From Hungatella hathewayi (lineage in GTDB: Bacteria; Bacillota; Clostridia; Lachnospirales; Lachnospiraceae), in contig CP102274.1 of NCBI GenBank assembly GCA_025149285.1, forward strand, positions 1,317,501-1,381,500: a DNA stretch of 64,000 nucleotides, written 5' to 3'. The notes below the pieces were generated by a model that was not told where the DNA came from, did no database searches, and worked only from the letters and a program-made list of their open reading frames with translations. A program made the translations under genes and the position numbers. Position 1 is the first letter of the stretch. Every line of letters starts with the position of its first letter. Shown in pieces: positions 29,577 to 39,034 of this stretch.

Positions 29577-32096
29577 ATGAATATGAATCACACAACCGCG
29601 TGTGGAACAGAACCGTTTGACCATGTCTACAGCCTGGGATATCAGGTACACCATGAAGACTGGTCCCCATTTCCAAGGGTCAACCATTTACGGCAGACTT
29701 TTTTAGACAGACCGTATGAGGTCGATGTGGAGCGGCTTAGATTAGTGACGGAAAGCTATAAAGAGCATGAAGTCTGTCCGCGCAAGCTCCAGTGCGCCTA
29801 CGCTTTCGAGAACATCCTGCTCAATGCAACGCTGTATATCGATGACGAGGACTTAATTCTGGGTGAGATTGCCGCGCCGGTGAAGGCGTCGCCGATCTAT
29901 CCGGAATTCTCCGTAAACTGGATTATCGATGAGATTCTTCATTCTCCGTTTGAGGAGCGTGAACACGACCAGTTCTACATAAGAAATGACGAGGAGAGAA
30001 AAGAGATTATCGAACTCTGCAAATACTGGCAGGGAAAAACCGTAGACGACATGATCAACGTAAGGCTGGAAGACGAACAGATCAAGGGTTCCGAAGCCGG
30101 CAAGAAGATCTTCCAGACAAACCTCTACCATTTTGCAGGAACCGGCCATCTGGCGATTGATTACGCGAAGCTGATGAAGGTGGGCTACAACGGCCTGATC
30201 GAACAGGCGAAGGAGTGCCTTGGCAGGCTGGATAAGAGAGATCCGGAATACGGCGACAAGAGGGACTTCTATCAGGCAATGATTATTATGCATGAAGCCG
30301 CGAAAAAATATCTGGAGCGCTACGCAAAGCTGGCGGAGGAATACGCGGAGAAGGAAACCGGTTCCGTGAGAAAGAAAGAGCTGGAAGCGATCGCAGAAAA
30401 CTGCCGTCAGATCGCAGGCGGAGCACCGAAGACCTTCTGGCAGGCCCTGCAGCTATTCAACATTGCAACCACACTGATCCAGGTGGAAAGCAACGGCCAC
30501 TCCATCTCCTACGGCCGCATGGACCAGTGGCTGTATCCATTCTATGAGGCGGACATGAAGAATGGCACCATCACGAAGGAATTTGCTCTCGAGCTTCTCG
30601 AGGTAGTCTATGTCAAGGTGAATAACCCGACTAAGCTTAAGGATAAAGGCAGTATGGCGGTCCGCAACGGCCGCGGCTTCGGCGGCGAGAGCCTTACCGT
30701 CGGCGGCGTGAACCGTGACGGCAGCGACGCAACCAATGATTTGACGATGATGCTTCTGGAGGCCTCCGCTCATACGCGTATGATGAACCCGTGGGTCTGC
30801 GTGCGTATGCATGAAAACACGCCGTACGAGTTAAAGGTAAAGACCGTGGAATGTATCCGCGCGGGCTACGGCCATCCGAAGCTTTTCAATGACGCCCCGG
30901 CCATCAGGGGGATGATGCGGAAAGGAATGACTCTGGAGGAAGCGAGAGATTACTGCGTCGTTGGCTGCGTTGAGATCGATCTGCCCGGTAAAGAATACGG
31001 CTGGCACGACGCCGCTTACGTAAATACAGCGAAGATGATGGAGATGGTATTAAACGGCGGACGCTGCTTAGACTGCGGCCCTCACTGTATGAGATGGGAA
31101 ACATGCGGCGCCCTGGGAGATCATCTCGGTCCGGATACCGGAAGTCTGGCCACCTATCAGAGCTTTGATGAGGTTTTAGAGAGCGTGGATAAGCAGTTTG
31201 CCTACTGGACCGACCAGATGTGCAGCAGCTTAAATATCATCGACAATACCCACCGGGCATTAAAGCCGGTTCCCTACGTTTCCGCATTTTATGAGGACTG
31301 TATGGAGTCAGGGAAGGATTTAACAGAAGGCGGCGCCAAGTACAACGGAACCGGTCCCCAGGCCAGCGGTATGGCTACCTGTGCAGACAGCCTGGCAGCC
31401 ATTAAGCAGCTGGTGTTCGACGAGAAGCGATGCAGCGGAGCGGAGCTGCTTCAGGCGGTTAAGGATAACTGGAAAGGCCACGAGAAGCTGTATGCCCTTG
31501 TAAACAGCAGTAAGGTCCATCACTACGGCAATGACGACGATTATGCGGATGAGATGTTTAAGTATATGTTTGAATGCTACTGCAGACACATCAGGGGCAG
31601 AAAGAATCCCAGAGGCGGCGAGTTCAGCCCGGGCGTATACTCTGTCAATGCCAATGTAGCCATGGGCCTAAATACCAATGCTTCCGTGGACGGACGCAGG
31701 GCAGGCGAGGCGATCTCCGACAACATGGGCCCGGTACACACCGACGGCGGTTCCCACGATTTCAGCGGTCCTACCGCCGTGGTAAACTCCTTAACAAAGG
31801 TGGATCACAGCCTGGCGTCCAACGGCACGCTGATGAACTTAAGGTTCCCGGAGGAATCTGTGGCCGGTATCGAGGGAAGAGATAATTTAATCAGCTTTAT
31901 AGATGAGTATATCGCCAAGCAGGCGATGCATGTCCAGTTCAATATTATGAGCTCCGCAACGATGCGGGCAGCACAGAAGAAACCGGAAGATTACAGAGAC
32001 ATGCTCGTGCGCGTCGCCGGATACAGCGCGTACTTTGTCGAGCTGGGCAAGCCGCTCCAGAAGGATTTAATTCAGCGTACAGAGCTCCATTTCTAA
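29577..32096 (+). CDS. Glycyl radical enzyme of the diol-dehydratase type, possible dihydroxypropanesulfonate dehydratase
   Basis: 839 residues. The radical Gly815 is in RVAGYSAYF and the thiyl Cys464 is in GCVEIDLPG. Compared with Clostridium butyricum glycerol dehydratase as I recall it (His164, His281, Ser282, Cys433, Glu435, Asp447), this protein has His191, His308, Ser309, Cys464, Glu466 and Asp478 with constant offsets, so all dehydration residues are kept. That favours elimination of water from a vicinal diol. Neighbouring anion transporters and an iron alcohol dehydrogenase suggest an anionic diol, most plausibly 2,3-dihydroxypropane-1-sulfonate. Alternatives are glycerol or propanediol dehydratase, or a C-S lyase such as isethionate sulfite-lyase. 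The family is certain; the substrate is inferred. AGGAGG sits eight bases before the ATG. Confidence 0.88.
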   Translation: MNMNHTTACGTEPFDHVYSLGYQVHHEDWSPFPRVNHLRQTFLDRPYEVDVERLRLVTESYKEHEVCPRKLQCAYAFENILLNATLYIDDEDLILGEIAAPVKASPIYPEFSVNWIIDEILHSPFEEREHDQFYIRNDEERKEIIELCKYWQGKTVDDMINVRLEDEQIKGSEAGKKIFQTNLYHFAGTGHLAIDYAKLMKVGYNGLIEQAKECLGRLDKRDPEYGDKRDFYQAMIIMHEAAKKYLERYAKLAEEYAEKETGSVRKKELEAIAENCRQIAGGAPKTFWQALQLFNIATTLIQVESNGHSISYGRMDQWLYPFYEADMKNGTITKEFALELLEVVYVKVNNPTKLKDKGSMAVRNGRGFGGESLTVGGVNRDGSDATNDLTMMLLEASAHTRMMNPWVCVRMHENTPYELKVKTVECIRAGYGHPKLFNDAPAIRGMMRKGMTLEEARDYCVVGCVEIDLPGKEYGWHDAAYVNTAKMMEMVLNGGRCLDCGPHCMRWETCGALGDHLGPDTGSLATYQSFDEVLESVDKQFAYWTDQMCSSLNIIDNTHRALKPVPYVSAFYEDCMESGKDLTEGGAKYNGTGPQASGMATCADSLAAIKQLVFDEKRCSGAELLQAVKDNWKGHEKLYALVNSSKVHHYGNDDDYADEMFKYMFECYCRHIRGRKNPRGGEFSPGVYSVNANVAMGLNTNASVDGRRAGEAISDNMGPVHTDGGSHDFSGPTAVVNSLTKVDHSLASNGTLMNLRFPEESVAGIEGRDNLISFIDEYIAKQAMHVQFNIMSSATMRAAQKKPEDYRDMLVRVAGYSAYFVELGKPLQKDLIQRTELHF

Positions 32097-32125
32097 ATTC
32101 TAATGAAAACACATAGGGGGATATT

Positions 32126-32911
32126 ATGACTTTTGAGTTTGATTTTATACTTGTCGGATTAATGCAGATTTTCGGCTTTTTTGTTCAGGGCTGTACGGGA
32201 TTTGGCTGTACGGTTATCGCTGCCTCGGTTACAAACGGACTTCTGGGAACAGCAGAAGGCGTGCCCTATGGCACACTCCTCACGATTCCGTTTTTATACT
32301 ATTTGGGAGTGAAGGCGTGGCGTGAAGTTTCCTGGAAGGACTTACTGAAAATAGTTGCTCTGTGTGCTCCCGGCATTCTGATCGGTAATTACCTGTTTTA
32401 CACAATCAGCCCGACGACCGCAAAAATCTGCATCGGCGCCATGGTAACGATCATTGCGCTGATGAATATCTACAAACATATCATCAGGCCGCTGGTTCTG
32501 AAAAAAGTGGATGATGAGGATGCGCCTGACACCACAGGAAAGAAGATTTTCCGCTACGGCTGTCTGATCCTGGGCGGTATTGTCCACGGTGCGTTTACCA
32601 TCGGCGGCCCGCTGATTACGGTCTATACGATCGAGGCGGTGAAGGACAAGGAAAAATTCCGCAACACGATGAACATGGTATGGGTGGTTTTAAATACGTG
32701 GAATATTTACACGCAGTGGCGCAATGGCGCATTTACCCCCCGTATGTGGAGTGCGCTGGCGATTGGACTTCCGTGTGCTGCCATCGGTTTCTTCCTTGGC
32801 ATGGGCTTCTTAAAGAGAATTAACCGTGAGCAGTTCTTACGTATTGTCTATTGTGTTTTATTGTTTATCGGTGCTAATATGTTCATTACCAGTCTGATGG
32901 CAGTTTTATAA
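32126..32911 (+). CDS. TSUP (TauE/SafE) family anion transporter
   Basis: 261 residues with about seven to eight hydrophobic segments and two related halves, each starting with a glycine-rich GxxxxG pattern (QGCTGFGCTVIAAS; GGIVHGAFTIGGPL). Family members move sulfite, sulfonates or sulfoacetate, usually outward. It sits 29 bases after the glycyl radical enzyme gene and 15 bases before the alcohol dehydrogenase gene, so it belongs to the pathway. It could export the reduced end product or sulfite. Confidence 0.88.
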   Translation: MTFEFDFILVGLMQIFGFFVQGCTGFGCTVIAASVTNGLLGTAEGVPYGTLLTIPFLYYLGVKAWREVSWKDLLKIVALCAPGILIGNYLFYTISPTTAKICIGAMVTIIALMNIYKHIIRPLVLKKVDDEDAPDTTGKKIFRYGCLILGGIVHGAFTIGGPLITVYTIEAVKDKEKFRNTMNMVWVVLNTWNIYTQWRNGAFTPRMWSALAIGLPCAAIGFFLGMGFLKRINREQFLRIVYCVLLFIGANMFITSLMAVL

Positions 32912-32926
32912 AAAAGGAGAACAGAA

Positions 32927-34075
32927 ATGAAAGAGTTTCGTTTTAAAATACCGCAGAATATTGAATTTGGAGTGGGAAGCTTAAAAAAGCTTCCCGAAAT
33001 CCTGAAAGAGAACCAGTCGGAGCACGTGTTCCTGATCTCCGATCGGGGCCTGGAGAAGATTGGCGTGGTAAAGAAGATTCAGGACATTATTGAAGCCGCA
33101 GGAATCAGCTGCACGGCCTACCTTGATGTCATCCCGAACCCGACGACCGATATCGTCAATGAAGCCACCGGGCTCTACAAAGGCTGCGGTGCAACCAGTA
33201 TTGTGGCTCTCGGCGGCGGAAGCTCCATGGACGTGGCGAAGGCGGTGGGCGTGCTCGTAAATTACGGCGGCAGCATCACCGACTATGAAGGAAATCATAA
33301 GGTTCCGGGGCCGATTGTTCCGATGATTGCCATTCCTACAACCGCCGGGACCGGAAGCGAGGTTACGGCCTCCGCTGTTATCACGGATGAAGCCAGAAAT
33401 TATAAGCTGTCCGTATTCAGCTATGAGATCCTCCCGAAATACGCGGTTCTGGACCCGGAACTGATCATGACGGCACCGGCCTCCATCGCAGCGGCCTGCG
33501 GAGTCGATGCGCTGATCCACGCGATCGAAGCGTACCTCTCCACAAACGCCTCCCCGTTTTCGGATGCGATGGCGGAAAAGGCGATGGAGTTAATCGGCGG
33601 CAATCTCCGCCAGTTTGTGGCAAACAGAAAGAATGAAGAGGCCGCCTGCGCCATGATGGCAGGCAGCAATTTCGCGGGAATTGCCTTCGCGTGGGCAAGA
33701 CTTGGCAACGTACATGCCATGAGCCATCCGGTCAGCGCGTATTTTAATGTTCCCCACGGCGTTGCCAACTCCATCCTTCTTCCTGCGGTGCTTGAGTATA
33801 ATGCGCTTGCCGACGACGGCCGCTACGAAGTGATCTATAATTACGTCCGTCAGGGCAGTGAGGAATTAAACGGTTTTAAACCGGAGATGCTTGTTGAGGA
33901 GATCAGAAGGCTGAATGAGGATTTGGGAATTCCAAAATCGCTTTCCCAAGTGGGCGTCAAAGAAGAGCTGATTCCGGCCATGGCGGAGGACGCCATGAAG
34001 AGCGGCAATATTCCGGCTAACCCGAGACAGACAAACGTGAAGGATATTATGGAACTTTATAAGAAAGCATTATAA
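32927..34075 (+). CDS. Iron-containing alcohol dehydrogenase
   Basis: 382 residues, family III. The NAD site GGGSSMDVAKAVG is near residue 96. The metal-binding region has the conserved histidines in HAMSHPVSAYFNVPHG. In this operon it most likely reduces the aldehyde made by the radical enzyme to an alcohol, regenerating NAD (3-hydroxypropanesulfonate if the sulfonate hypothesis holds, 1,3-propanediol or ethanol otherwise). AAAGGAG precedes the start. Confidence 0.92.
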   Translation: MKEFRFKIPQNIEFGVGSLKKLPEILKENQSEHVFLISDRGLEKIGVVKKIQDIIEAAGISCTAYLDVIPNPTTDIVNEATGLYKGCGATSIVALGGGSSMDVAKAVGVLVNYGGSITDYEGNHKVPGPIVPMIAIPTTAGTGSEVTASAVITDEARNYKLSVFSYEILPKYAVLDPELIMTAPASIAAACGVDALIHAIEAYLSTNASPFSDAMAEKAMELIGGNLRQFVANRKNEEAACAMMAGSNFAGIAFAWARLGNVHAMSHPVSAYFNVPHGVANSILLPAVLEYNALADDGRYEVIYNYVRQGSEELNGFKPEMLVEEIRRLNEDLGIPKSLSQVGVKEELIPAMAEDAMKSGNIPANPRQTNVKDIMELYKKAL

Positions 34076-34313
34076 AAAGCATGATAAAACAGGTTTTTCA
34101 GAATGAACATCCCAGATGTTCAGATGGTGATCCGCTGCGGTCTGCGGTCTTCGGCCCGCATCCTGCGGCGGTGATCCATGCATTTGGGATCTGTTTTTTG
34201 CCTGAGATTGATAAAAAAAAGACAATCCATACCGGGGGATTCTGCACCAGCACAGCGGGGCAGGAACAAAATTTCGAAATACATCCGGGATTGTAAAATG
34301 GGGAGACGAGAGA
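34076..34313. other. 238-bp gap before the DASS transporter gene
   Basis: No supported gene. A 71-codon open frame here has no ribosome binding site and no recognisable protein pattern. GGGGAGACGAGAG at the end is the binding site for the next gene. No clear terminator or promoter was found, so read-through from the dehydrogenase gene is possible. Confidence 0.5.
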
Positions 34314-35699
34314 ATGTTTACAACTTTAGATAAGAAAAAACGGATTGGCTGGACCATCAGTATCCTGATTCCGCTGATCATTGCTTTTATTCCGGTTTCG
34401 GAGAATTTTACGGTAAGTCTGAAGCTTTTTTTTATGATTACGCTGTTTATGATACTGATTATCGCGTTTGAGCTGTTTCCGCTTCTGGTTTCGGCAATTC
34501 TTTTGCCGTCCTTATATATGGTCAGCGGGATTGTCCCGGCATCAGCAGCCTTTGGTTCGTGGTCCAATACGACGGTCTGGATGGTTCTGGGCGGGCTGAT
34601 TTTCAGCACGGTGCTGGATGAATGCGGCCTGTTAAAACGCATCGCCTATTTTGTGATCAGAAAATGCGGCGGAACCTACGGCGGTGTGGTATACGGCTGT
34701 TTCATGATCGGTATTGTACTGAACCTGGTGACCTTCTGTTATGGCTGGGTGATTGCAGGCGCGCTGATATTCGGCGTGTGCAAAGCGATGGGATTAAAAC
34801 CGTCGCGTGAGTCCTCCCTGGTGTGCTTTGCCGGAACAATCGGCTGTACGGGGAGCACGGTATTTCTGTATTATCCAAGCTACTATTCCATGATAGAGAC
34901 GTCCTTACAGGAATTTGTGCCCGGATACAGCATGGGGATGTTTACGACCTTTATCTACAACGGCTGTTTTATTCTTTGGTGTGTACTGACTCTTTTTATC
35001 CTGATGAAGGTATATAAGACAAAGGAGCTGGGAGCGAAGCTGAACCGGAAGATTTTCGATGAAAAATATGAACAGCTCGGAACGATGAGCAGCAAAGAGA
35101 AAAAAGCGGTTGTCATGATAATCTTACTGTTTGTCTATCTGTTTTCATCAAACTTTACCGGACTGCCGGCGGCGTACGGATTTATGACAATTCCATACCT
35201 GATGTTCCTTCCGGGAATTGAGATAGGCAATACCGAGGTGATCGGGAGAATCAATTTTTCCATGATTTTTCTGGTGGCGGCCTGTCTCGGGATTGGCGTT
35301 GTGGGGGCAGCCGTTGGATTTGGTGATTTCCTGACCAATATTGCGGTACCTCTTCTTTCCGGAAGGAGTGTTCTGACAGTATGCATCTGCTTTATGCTTT
35401 TTGGAATGATTGCCAACTTCTTTATGACACCGCTGGCCATGCTGGGCGGTCTGTCCATTCCGTTTGCTCAGATCGCCGTGTCGCTGGGGGTCAATCCGGT
35501 CGTGGCCTGCATGATTCTCGTATACGCGTGTGAGATGCTGTTCTTACCATATGAATCCAACGGAAATCTGATCATGTACGAGTACGGCATGATGCCGATG
35601 AAGGATTTTATCAAACAGGAAGGCTTAAAGACCGTGATCATGTTTGCCGGATTTATTGCAGTCATGTTTCCGCTGTGGAATCTGTTCGGGTTGATGTAG
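34314..35699 (+). CDS. SLC13/DASS-family anion transporter
   Basis: 461 residues, about 11-12 membrane helices. Two re-entrant-loop regions carry the ion/substrate motifs SNTTVWMVLGG and, in the second half, MTPLAMLGGLSIP. The family imports dicarboxylates, sulfate or similar anions with sodium. Being next to the glycyl radical operon, it is the obvious candidate importer of its substrate. Its last 38 bases overlap the end of the convergent ABC ATPase gene. Confidence 0.88.
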   Translation: MFTTLDKKKRIGWTISILIPLIIAFIPVSENFTVSLKLFFMITLFMILIIAFELFPLLVSAILLPSLYMVSGIVPASAAFGSWSNTTVWMVLGGLIFSTVLDECGLLKRIAYFVIRKCGGTYGGVVYGCFMIGIVLNLVTFCYGWVIAGALIFGVCKAMGLKPSRESSLVCFAGTIGCTGSTVFLYYPSYYSMIETSLQEFVPGYSMGMFTTFIYNGCFILWCVLTLFILMKVYKTKELGAKLNRKIFDEKYEQLGTMSSKEKKAVVMIILLFVYLFSSNFTGLPAAYGFMTIPYLMFLPGIEIGNTEVIGRINFSMIFLVAACLGIGVVGAAVGFGDFLTNIAVPLLSGRSVLTVCICFMLFGMIANFFMTPLAMLGGLSIPFAQIAVSLGVNPVVACMILVYACEMLFLPYESNGNLIMYEYGMMPMKDFIKQEGLKTVIMFAGFIAVMFPLWNLFGLM

Positions 35700-36399
35700 G
35701 GCAAAACGGAGGCTGCAGGATGGTTCCATCCTGCACGGTAATGATCCGGCTGCTGCTTTTGGCCGCTTCCGGTGAGTGGGTTACCATGAGGATGGTCTGC
35801 CCGGTGGTCCGGTTGATCTTTTGCAGCAGGCTCATGATATCCGCCCCCGCTCTGCTGTCCAAGTTTCCCGTGGGTTCGTCGGCAAAGAGAATCCCGGGAT
35901 TCCCGATGAGTGCGCGGGCGATTGCGACCCGCTGCTGCTGACCGCCGGATAATTCCCGGGGCGTGTGCCTGCGCCTGTCAGTCAGGCCCACCACCTCCAG
36001 GATCTGATCCAGGCGGTCTTTTAAGTGCTCCATTTTCTGGCCGTCCAGAAGCAGCGGGAGCATGATGTTTTCTTCGGCATTTAAGTTGGGGATCAGATTA
36101 TAAAACTGAAAGACGAATCCGATGCTCCGGCGCCGGAGCATGCTCATTTCTTTATCTCCGAAGCCGGAGATATCGGTTCCGTTTAACAGGACACGGCCGC
36201 TGGTGGGGCTGTCAAGGCCGCCGAGAATATAGAGCAGCGTGCTTTTTCCGGAGCCGGACGGCCCCATAATCGATACGAATTCCCCCTGCATCACCTGTAA
36301 GGACAGGTCCTTTAATACCTCGGTTACGGCATCGCCGGTCCGAAAGTTTTTAACAATATGCCTGCCTTCGACGGCGGCTGTTTTTCCCATTGATTTCAT
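35662..36399 (-). CDS. ABC transporter ATPase (MacB/LolD type)
   Basis: 245 residues. Walker A is GPSGSGKST, signature LSGGQQQR, Walker B LFADEP, and the H-loop VTHS. It powers the large FtsX-type permease encoded just upstream. The start codon at 36399 has GGAGAAG before it. The C terminus runs into the convergent transporter gene by 38 bases. Such pairs export antimicrobial peptides or lipoproteins, or act on cell-envelope stress. Confidence 0.93.
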   Translation of the reverse strand: MKSMGKTAAVEGRHIVKNFRTGDAVTEVLKDLSLQVMQGEFVSIMGPSGSGKSTLLYILGGLDSPTSGRVLLNGTDISGFGDKEMSMLRRRSIGFVFQFYNLIPNLNAEENIMLPLLLDGQKMEHLKDRLDQILEVVGLTDRRRHTPRELSGGQQQRVAIARALIGNPGILFADEPTGNLDSRAGADIMSLLQKINRTTGQTILMVTHSPEAAKSSSRIITVQDGTILQPPFCPTSTRTDSTAET

Positions 36400-36422
36400 C
36401 TTTTCTTCTCCATTTCTATAGT

Positions 36423-38897
36423 CTAATCAACTTTGATTTCTTCCACCAGCTTCATGTTCCGGCTTTTCACGACAGGGACGACAGACCCCAGCAGCGTGAC
36501 AGCGATTCCCAGAAGTCCGGAGGTCAGAAACACGGAGGCATCCAATTCCGGCACGGTCTGTATTTTGGGGCCTGCCACGAGGAATATGGTCTGGATTTCC
36601 ATATAAGAGATAAAAACGGCTAGGACCGCACTGATCAGACCGGCTGAAACGCTTTCAATCACCGTGATTTTTACCATCTGGCGATTGGAGAGTCCGATGG
36701 ATTGATACATGGCGGTACTGCGGCGCTTCTGGATATGGCCGATCAAAAGGTTGTTGACGACGCCGACCGCGGCCAGCAGCAGGATAAACCAGGTCATGCT
36801 GTGCATGGGCTTTAAAAAGGTTCCGAACGTGGTTAAGGCATCCGTGTTAAATTCCTCTACCGTGCGGCTCCAGTTGGAGGTTTCGCCAAACAGGCTGCGG
36901 AGCTGTACCATGATGGCGTCGGGATCGGCGGCGGTATAGGCAGCAAAGCCGTAGGAGGAGGCTCCGAAATCGGATACTGCACAGGCGGCCGGAATGACGG
37001 CTTCCACGTCGGTGGCCCTTGATTTAAAACTGCCGGCGATCAGATAGTCCTGCTGAACGGTACCGTCAGAAAGGGACAAAAGGCCGCCCACAGTACTGCC
37101 GGTCCGCTCCATGCAGTCCGTGCTCAGAATGACCGCGCGTCCGGAGGCGAAGGCGGATATGGCAGAAGCCTCCATATCCTTTTCCGAATAATGGAGCGCC
37201 ATCATGGGGCCGTACCAGTCCAGCCGGTCGGTTGCCTCCAGCCGGTTCAGTGGGATGCCGTCCGCCGTCATCCGGCTGTTGAATACGTAAAGCGGCAGTA
37301 CCTTTTCTATTCCCTCCATTTCCTTCAGCTGACTGATAAATTCCGGCTCCATGTGTCCGTCGGCAAAGCCGTCAAGCTCAGCTCCTGCAAAGACATCGCT
37401 TACATACGATGTGACAAAATTGCCGACAACCGTGATGGCAGTCACTGCGGAGATACTGATAAAGAGCAGCGTGATACTCTGAGCTGTATTTTTATTGTCC
37501 CTCATATTCCGGGCAGCCAGCCAGCCTTCATTTCCCAGGAACCGGCAAAAGAGTGGTGTAAATGCCGCAGAACAGAGGTTGGTAAGCGTGGGAACGAGCA
37601 GCACGGCTACTGCGATCATTCCAAGGAGAGAGAAGCCGCCGGCCGGATACCGCATCGGGCCTGATACCAGACGGGGCAGAAGCACGGAGACGAGAAACAG
37701 GAGCACACAGACACCGGAGAGGAATCTGACGGAAGTGCGGGTCTCTTCCACCGTGCCGAGGACGATGTCCTTCACCGGCAGGCGGCCTGCGCGGCGGATC
37801 GGAAGCCAGGCGGACAGGAATGCTGATATGACTGCCGCGGCAAGTGAGAATACGGCGTAGAGCGGGGAGACCACTGCCGGAATTTCGATGCCCTGAGTCA
37901 GAGACTGTCCCATGCCGTGAAGGATCAGCTTCAGAAGGGCAGTACCTGCCGGTATCCCCAGAAGTCCGCCTGCGCTTCCGTACAGAAGGCTTTCCAGAAG
38001 AAAGATGCAGGTCACGGTCTTTTTCTCCGCACCAATACTGCGAAAGGTCCCGATCACCGGCAGCCGGTCCAGGGTAATTACTTTATAACTGCTGTAAATA
38101 ATGAAGACGCTCATGGTCAGTGAGAAAAAGCTGATGAGGAAAAACGGCATGGATTTCTGCCTTGCGTCGGCCTCGATCTGCGCCTGGTTGACCGTCTCGG
38201 ATACGTGATAGGCGGGAGCGGGCAGGGCTGCGGATAATTCGCGTTTCAGCGCGGCAGTGCCGGCACCGGTTACGGGTTTTATCAGGATTTCGCTGTATCC
38301 GTCTGTCTGATCCAGGAGTCCGGCCAGGGTGGAGAGAGGAAGGAGCGCGGTCACCCCTCTTGTATGGCGGAGGAAAACGGTATCATAGTTGGCGATGTCC
38401 GCGACCCTCAGCGGAACCGGGGTGCCGTTTATCTGTAAATGAATGGTGTCGCCTTTCTTAATCCCGTATTTGGATGTGAAACGGTCGGGCAGGATCACCT
38501 GGCTGCCGGTGAAATCCGTGATTTTTTTCCCGTTTGCCAGATGGGGCGGGTTGATTTTGTCCAGCTGCGTTAAGTCTGCGGCAAGTAAATCAACGGTCTC
38601 ATAATAGCCGTCTTCGTGGTAGAGAGCCGACCCCTTTAAAACTCCCACTCCTGCGTCGATGGAAGGCAGCGGGGGAATCTCATCGGTACCCACAGCCCGG
38701 TCCGCCGCCCTGACGGAGAGAACCGCACTGCCGGCCATCCCCCTCGCCATTTTCTGTTGTGCACTTTCGTAGGAGGCACCGATGGAAAAGGATACAAAGA
38801 GAAGCATGGACGAGAGCAGGACAGACAGGAACATGACCGCCGTCCGCAGCTTCCGCTCTTTGATATTGGTTAGAATATATTTCAGTATGATCTTCAT
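36423..38897 (-). CDS. FtsX/MacB-type ABC transporter permease
   Basis: 824 residues from the ATG at 38897; an upstream in-frame ATG at 38987 would run through the terminator hairpin and is rejected. The protein begins MKIILKYILTNIKERKLRTA. It has an N-terminal helix, a large extracellular domain (about 60-230), three helices with an FtsX domain, a second extracellular domain (about 470-690) and a final FtsX domain with three helices. It works with the ATPase encoded 23 bases downstream. The neighbouring two-component system suggests regulation by envelope or peptide stress (inference). Confidence 0.9.
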   Translation of the reverse strand: MKIILKYILTNIKERKLRTAVMFLSVLLSSMLLFVSFSIGASYESAQQKMARGMAGSAVLSVRAADRAVGTDEIPPLPSIDAGVGVLKGSALYHEDGYYETVDLLAADLTQLDKINPPHLANGKKITDFTGSQVILPDRFTSKYGIKKGDTIHLQINGTPVPLRVADIANYDTVFLRHTRGVTALLPLSTLAGLLDQTDGYSEILIKPVTGAGTAALKRELSAALPAPAYHVSETVNQAQIEADARQKSMPFFLISFFSLTMSVFIIYSSYKVITLDRLPVIGTFRSIGAEKKTVTCIFLLESLLYGSAGGLLGIPAGTALLKLILHGMGQSLTQGIEIPAVVSPLYAVFSLAAAVISAFLSAWLPIRRAGRLPVKDIVLGTVEETRTSVRFLSGVCVLLFLVSVLLPRLVSGPMRYPAGGFSLLGMIAVAVLLVPTLTNLCSAAFTPLFCRFLGNEGWLAARNMRDNKNTAQSITLLFISISAVTAITVVGNFVTSYVSDVFAGAELDGFADGHMEPEFISQLKEMEGIEKVLPLYVFNSRMTADGIPLNRLEATDRLDWYGPMMALHYSEKDMEASAISAFASGRAVILSTDCMERTGSTVGGLLSLSDGTVQQDYLIAGSFKSRATDVEAVIPAACAVSDFGASSYGFAAYTAADPDAIMVQLRSLFGETSNWSRTVEEFNTDALTTFGTFLKPMHSMTWFILLLAAVGVVNNLLIGHIQKRRSTAMYQSIGLSNRQMVKITVIESVSAGLISAVLAVFISYMEIQTIFLVAGPKIQTVPELDASVFLTSGLLGIAVTLLGSVVPVVKSRNMKLVEEIKVD

Positions 38898-38953
38898 TTC
38901 AACACCTGCTTTCAGTAGAAAAATTGTCTTGCTGCGGAAACGCGTTCCCGATA

Positions 38954-39001
38954 AATAAAAAAAGCTGACAGCTATCATGTAAATCATGATAAACTGTCAG
39001 C
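38954..39001 (-). terminator. Intrinsic terminator of the two-component operon
   Basis: On the minus strand GCTGACAG-ATCATG pairs with CATGAT-CTGTCAGC (38964-39001), followed by TTTTTTT. It separates the kinase gene from the ABC genes. Confidence 0.9.
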
Positions 39002-39034
39002 CTTAAACGAACGTTCAGATAACCTTAAGTAACC

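Noticed and set aside
34081..34296. 71-codon open frame in the gap before the DASS transporter
   Set aside because: No ribosome binding site, unusual composition and no similarity that I can recognise; the antisense frame across the same gap is equally unsupported.
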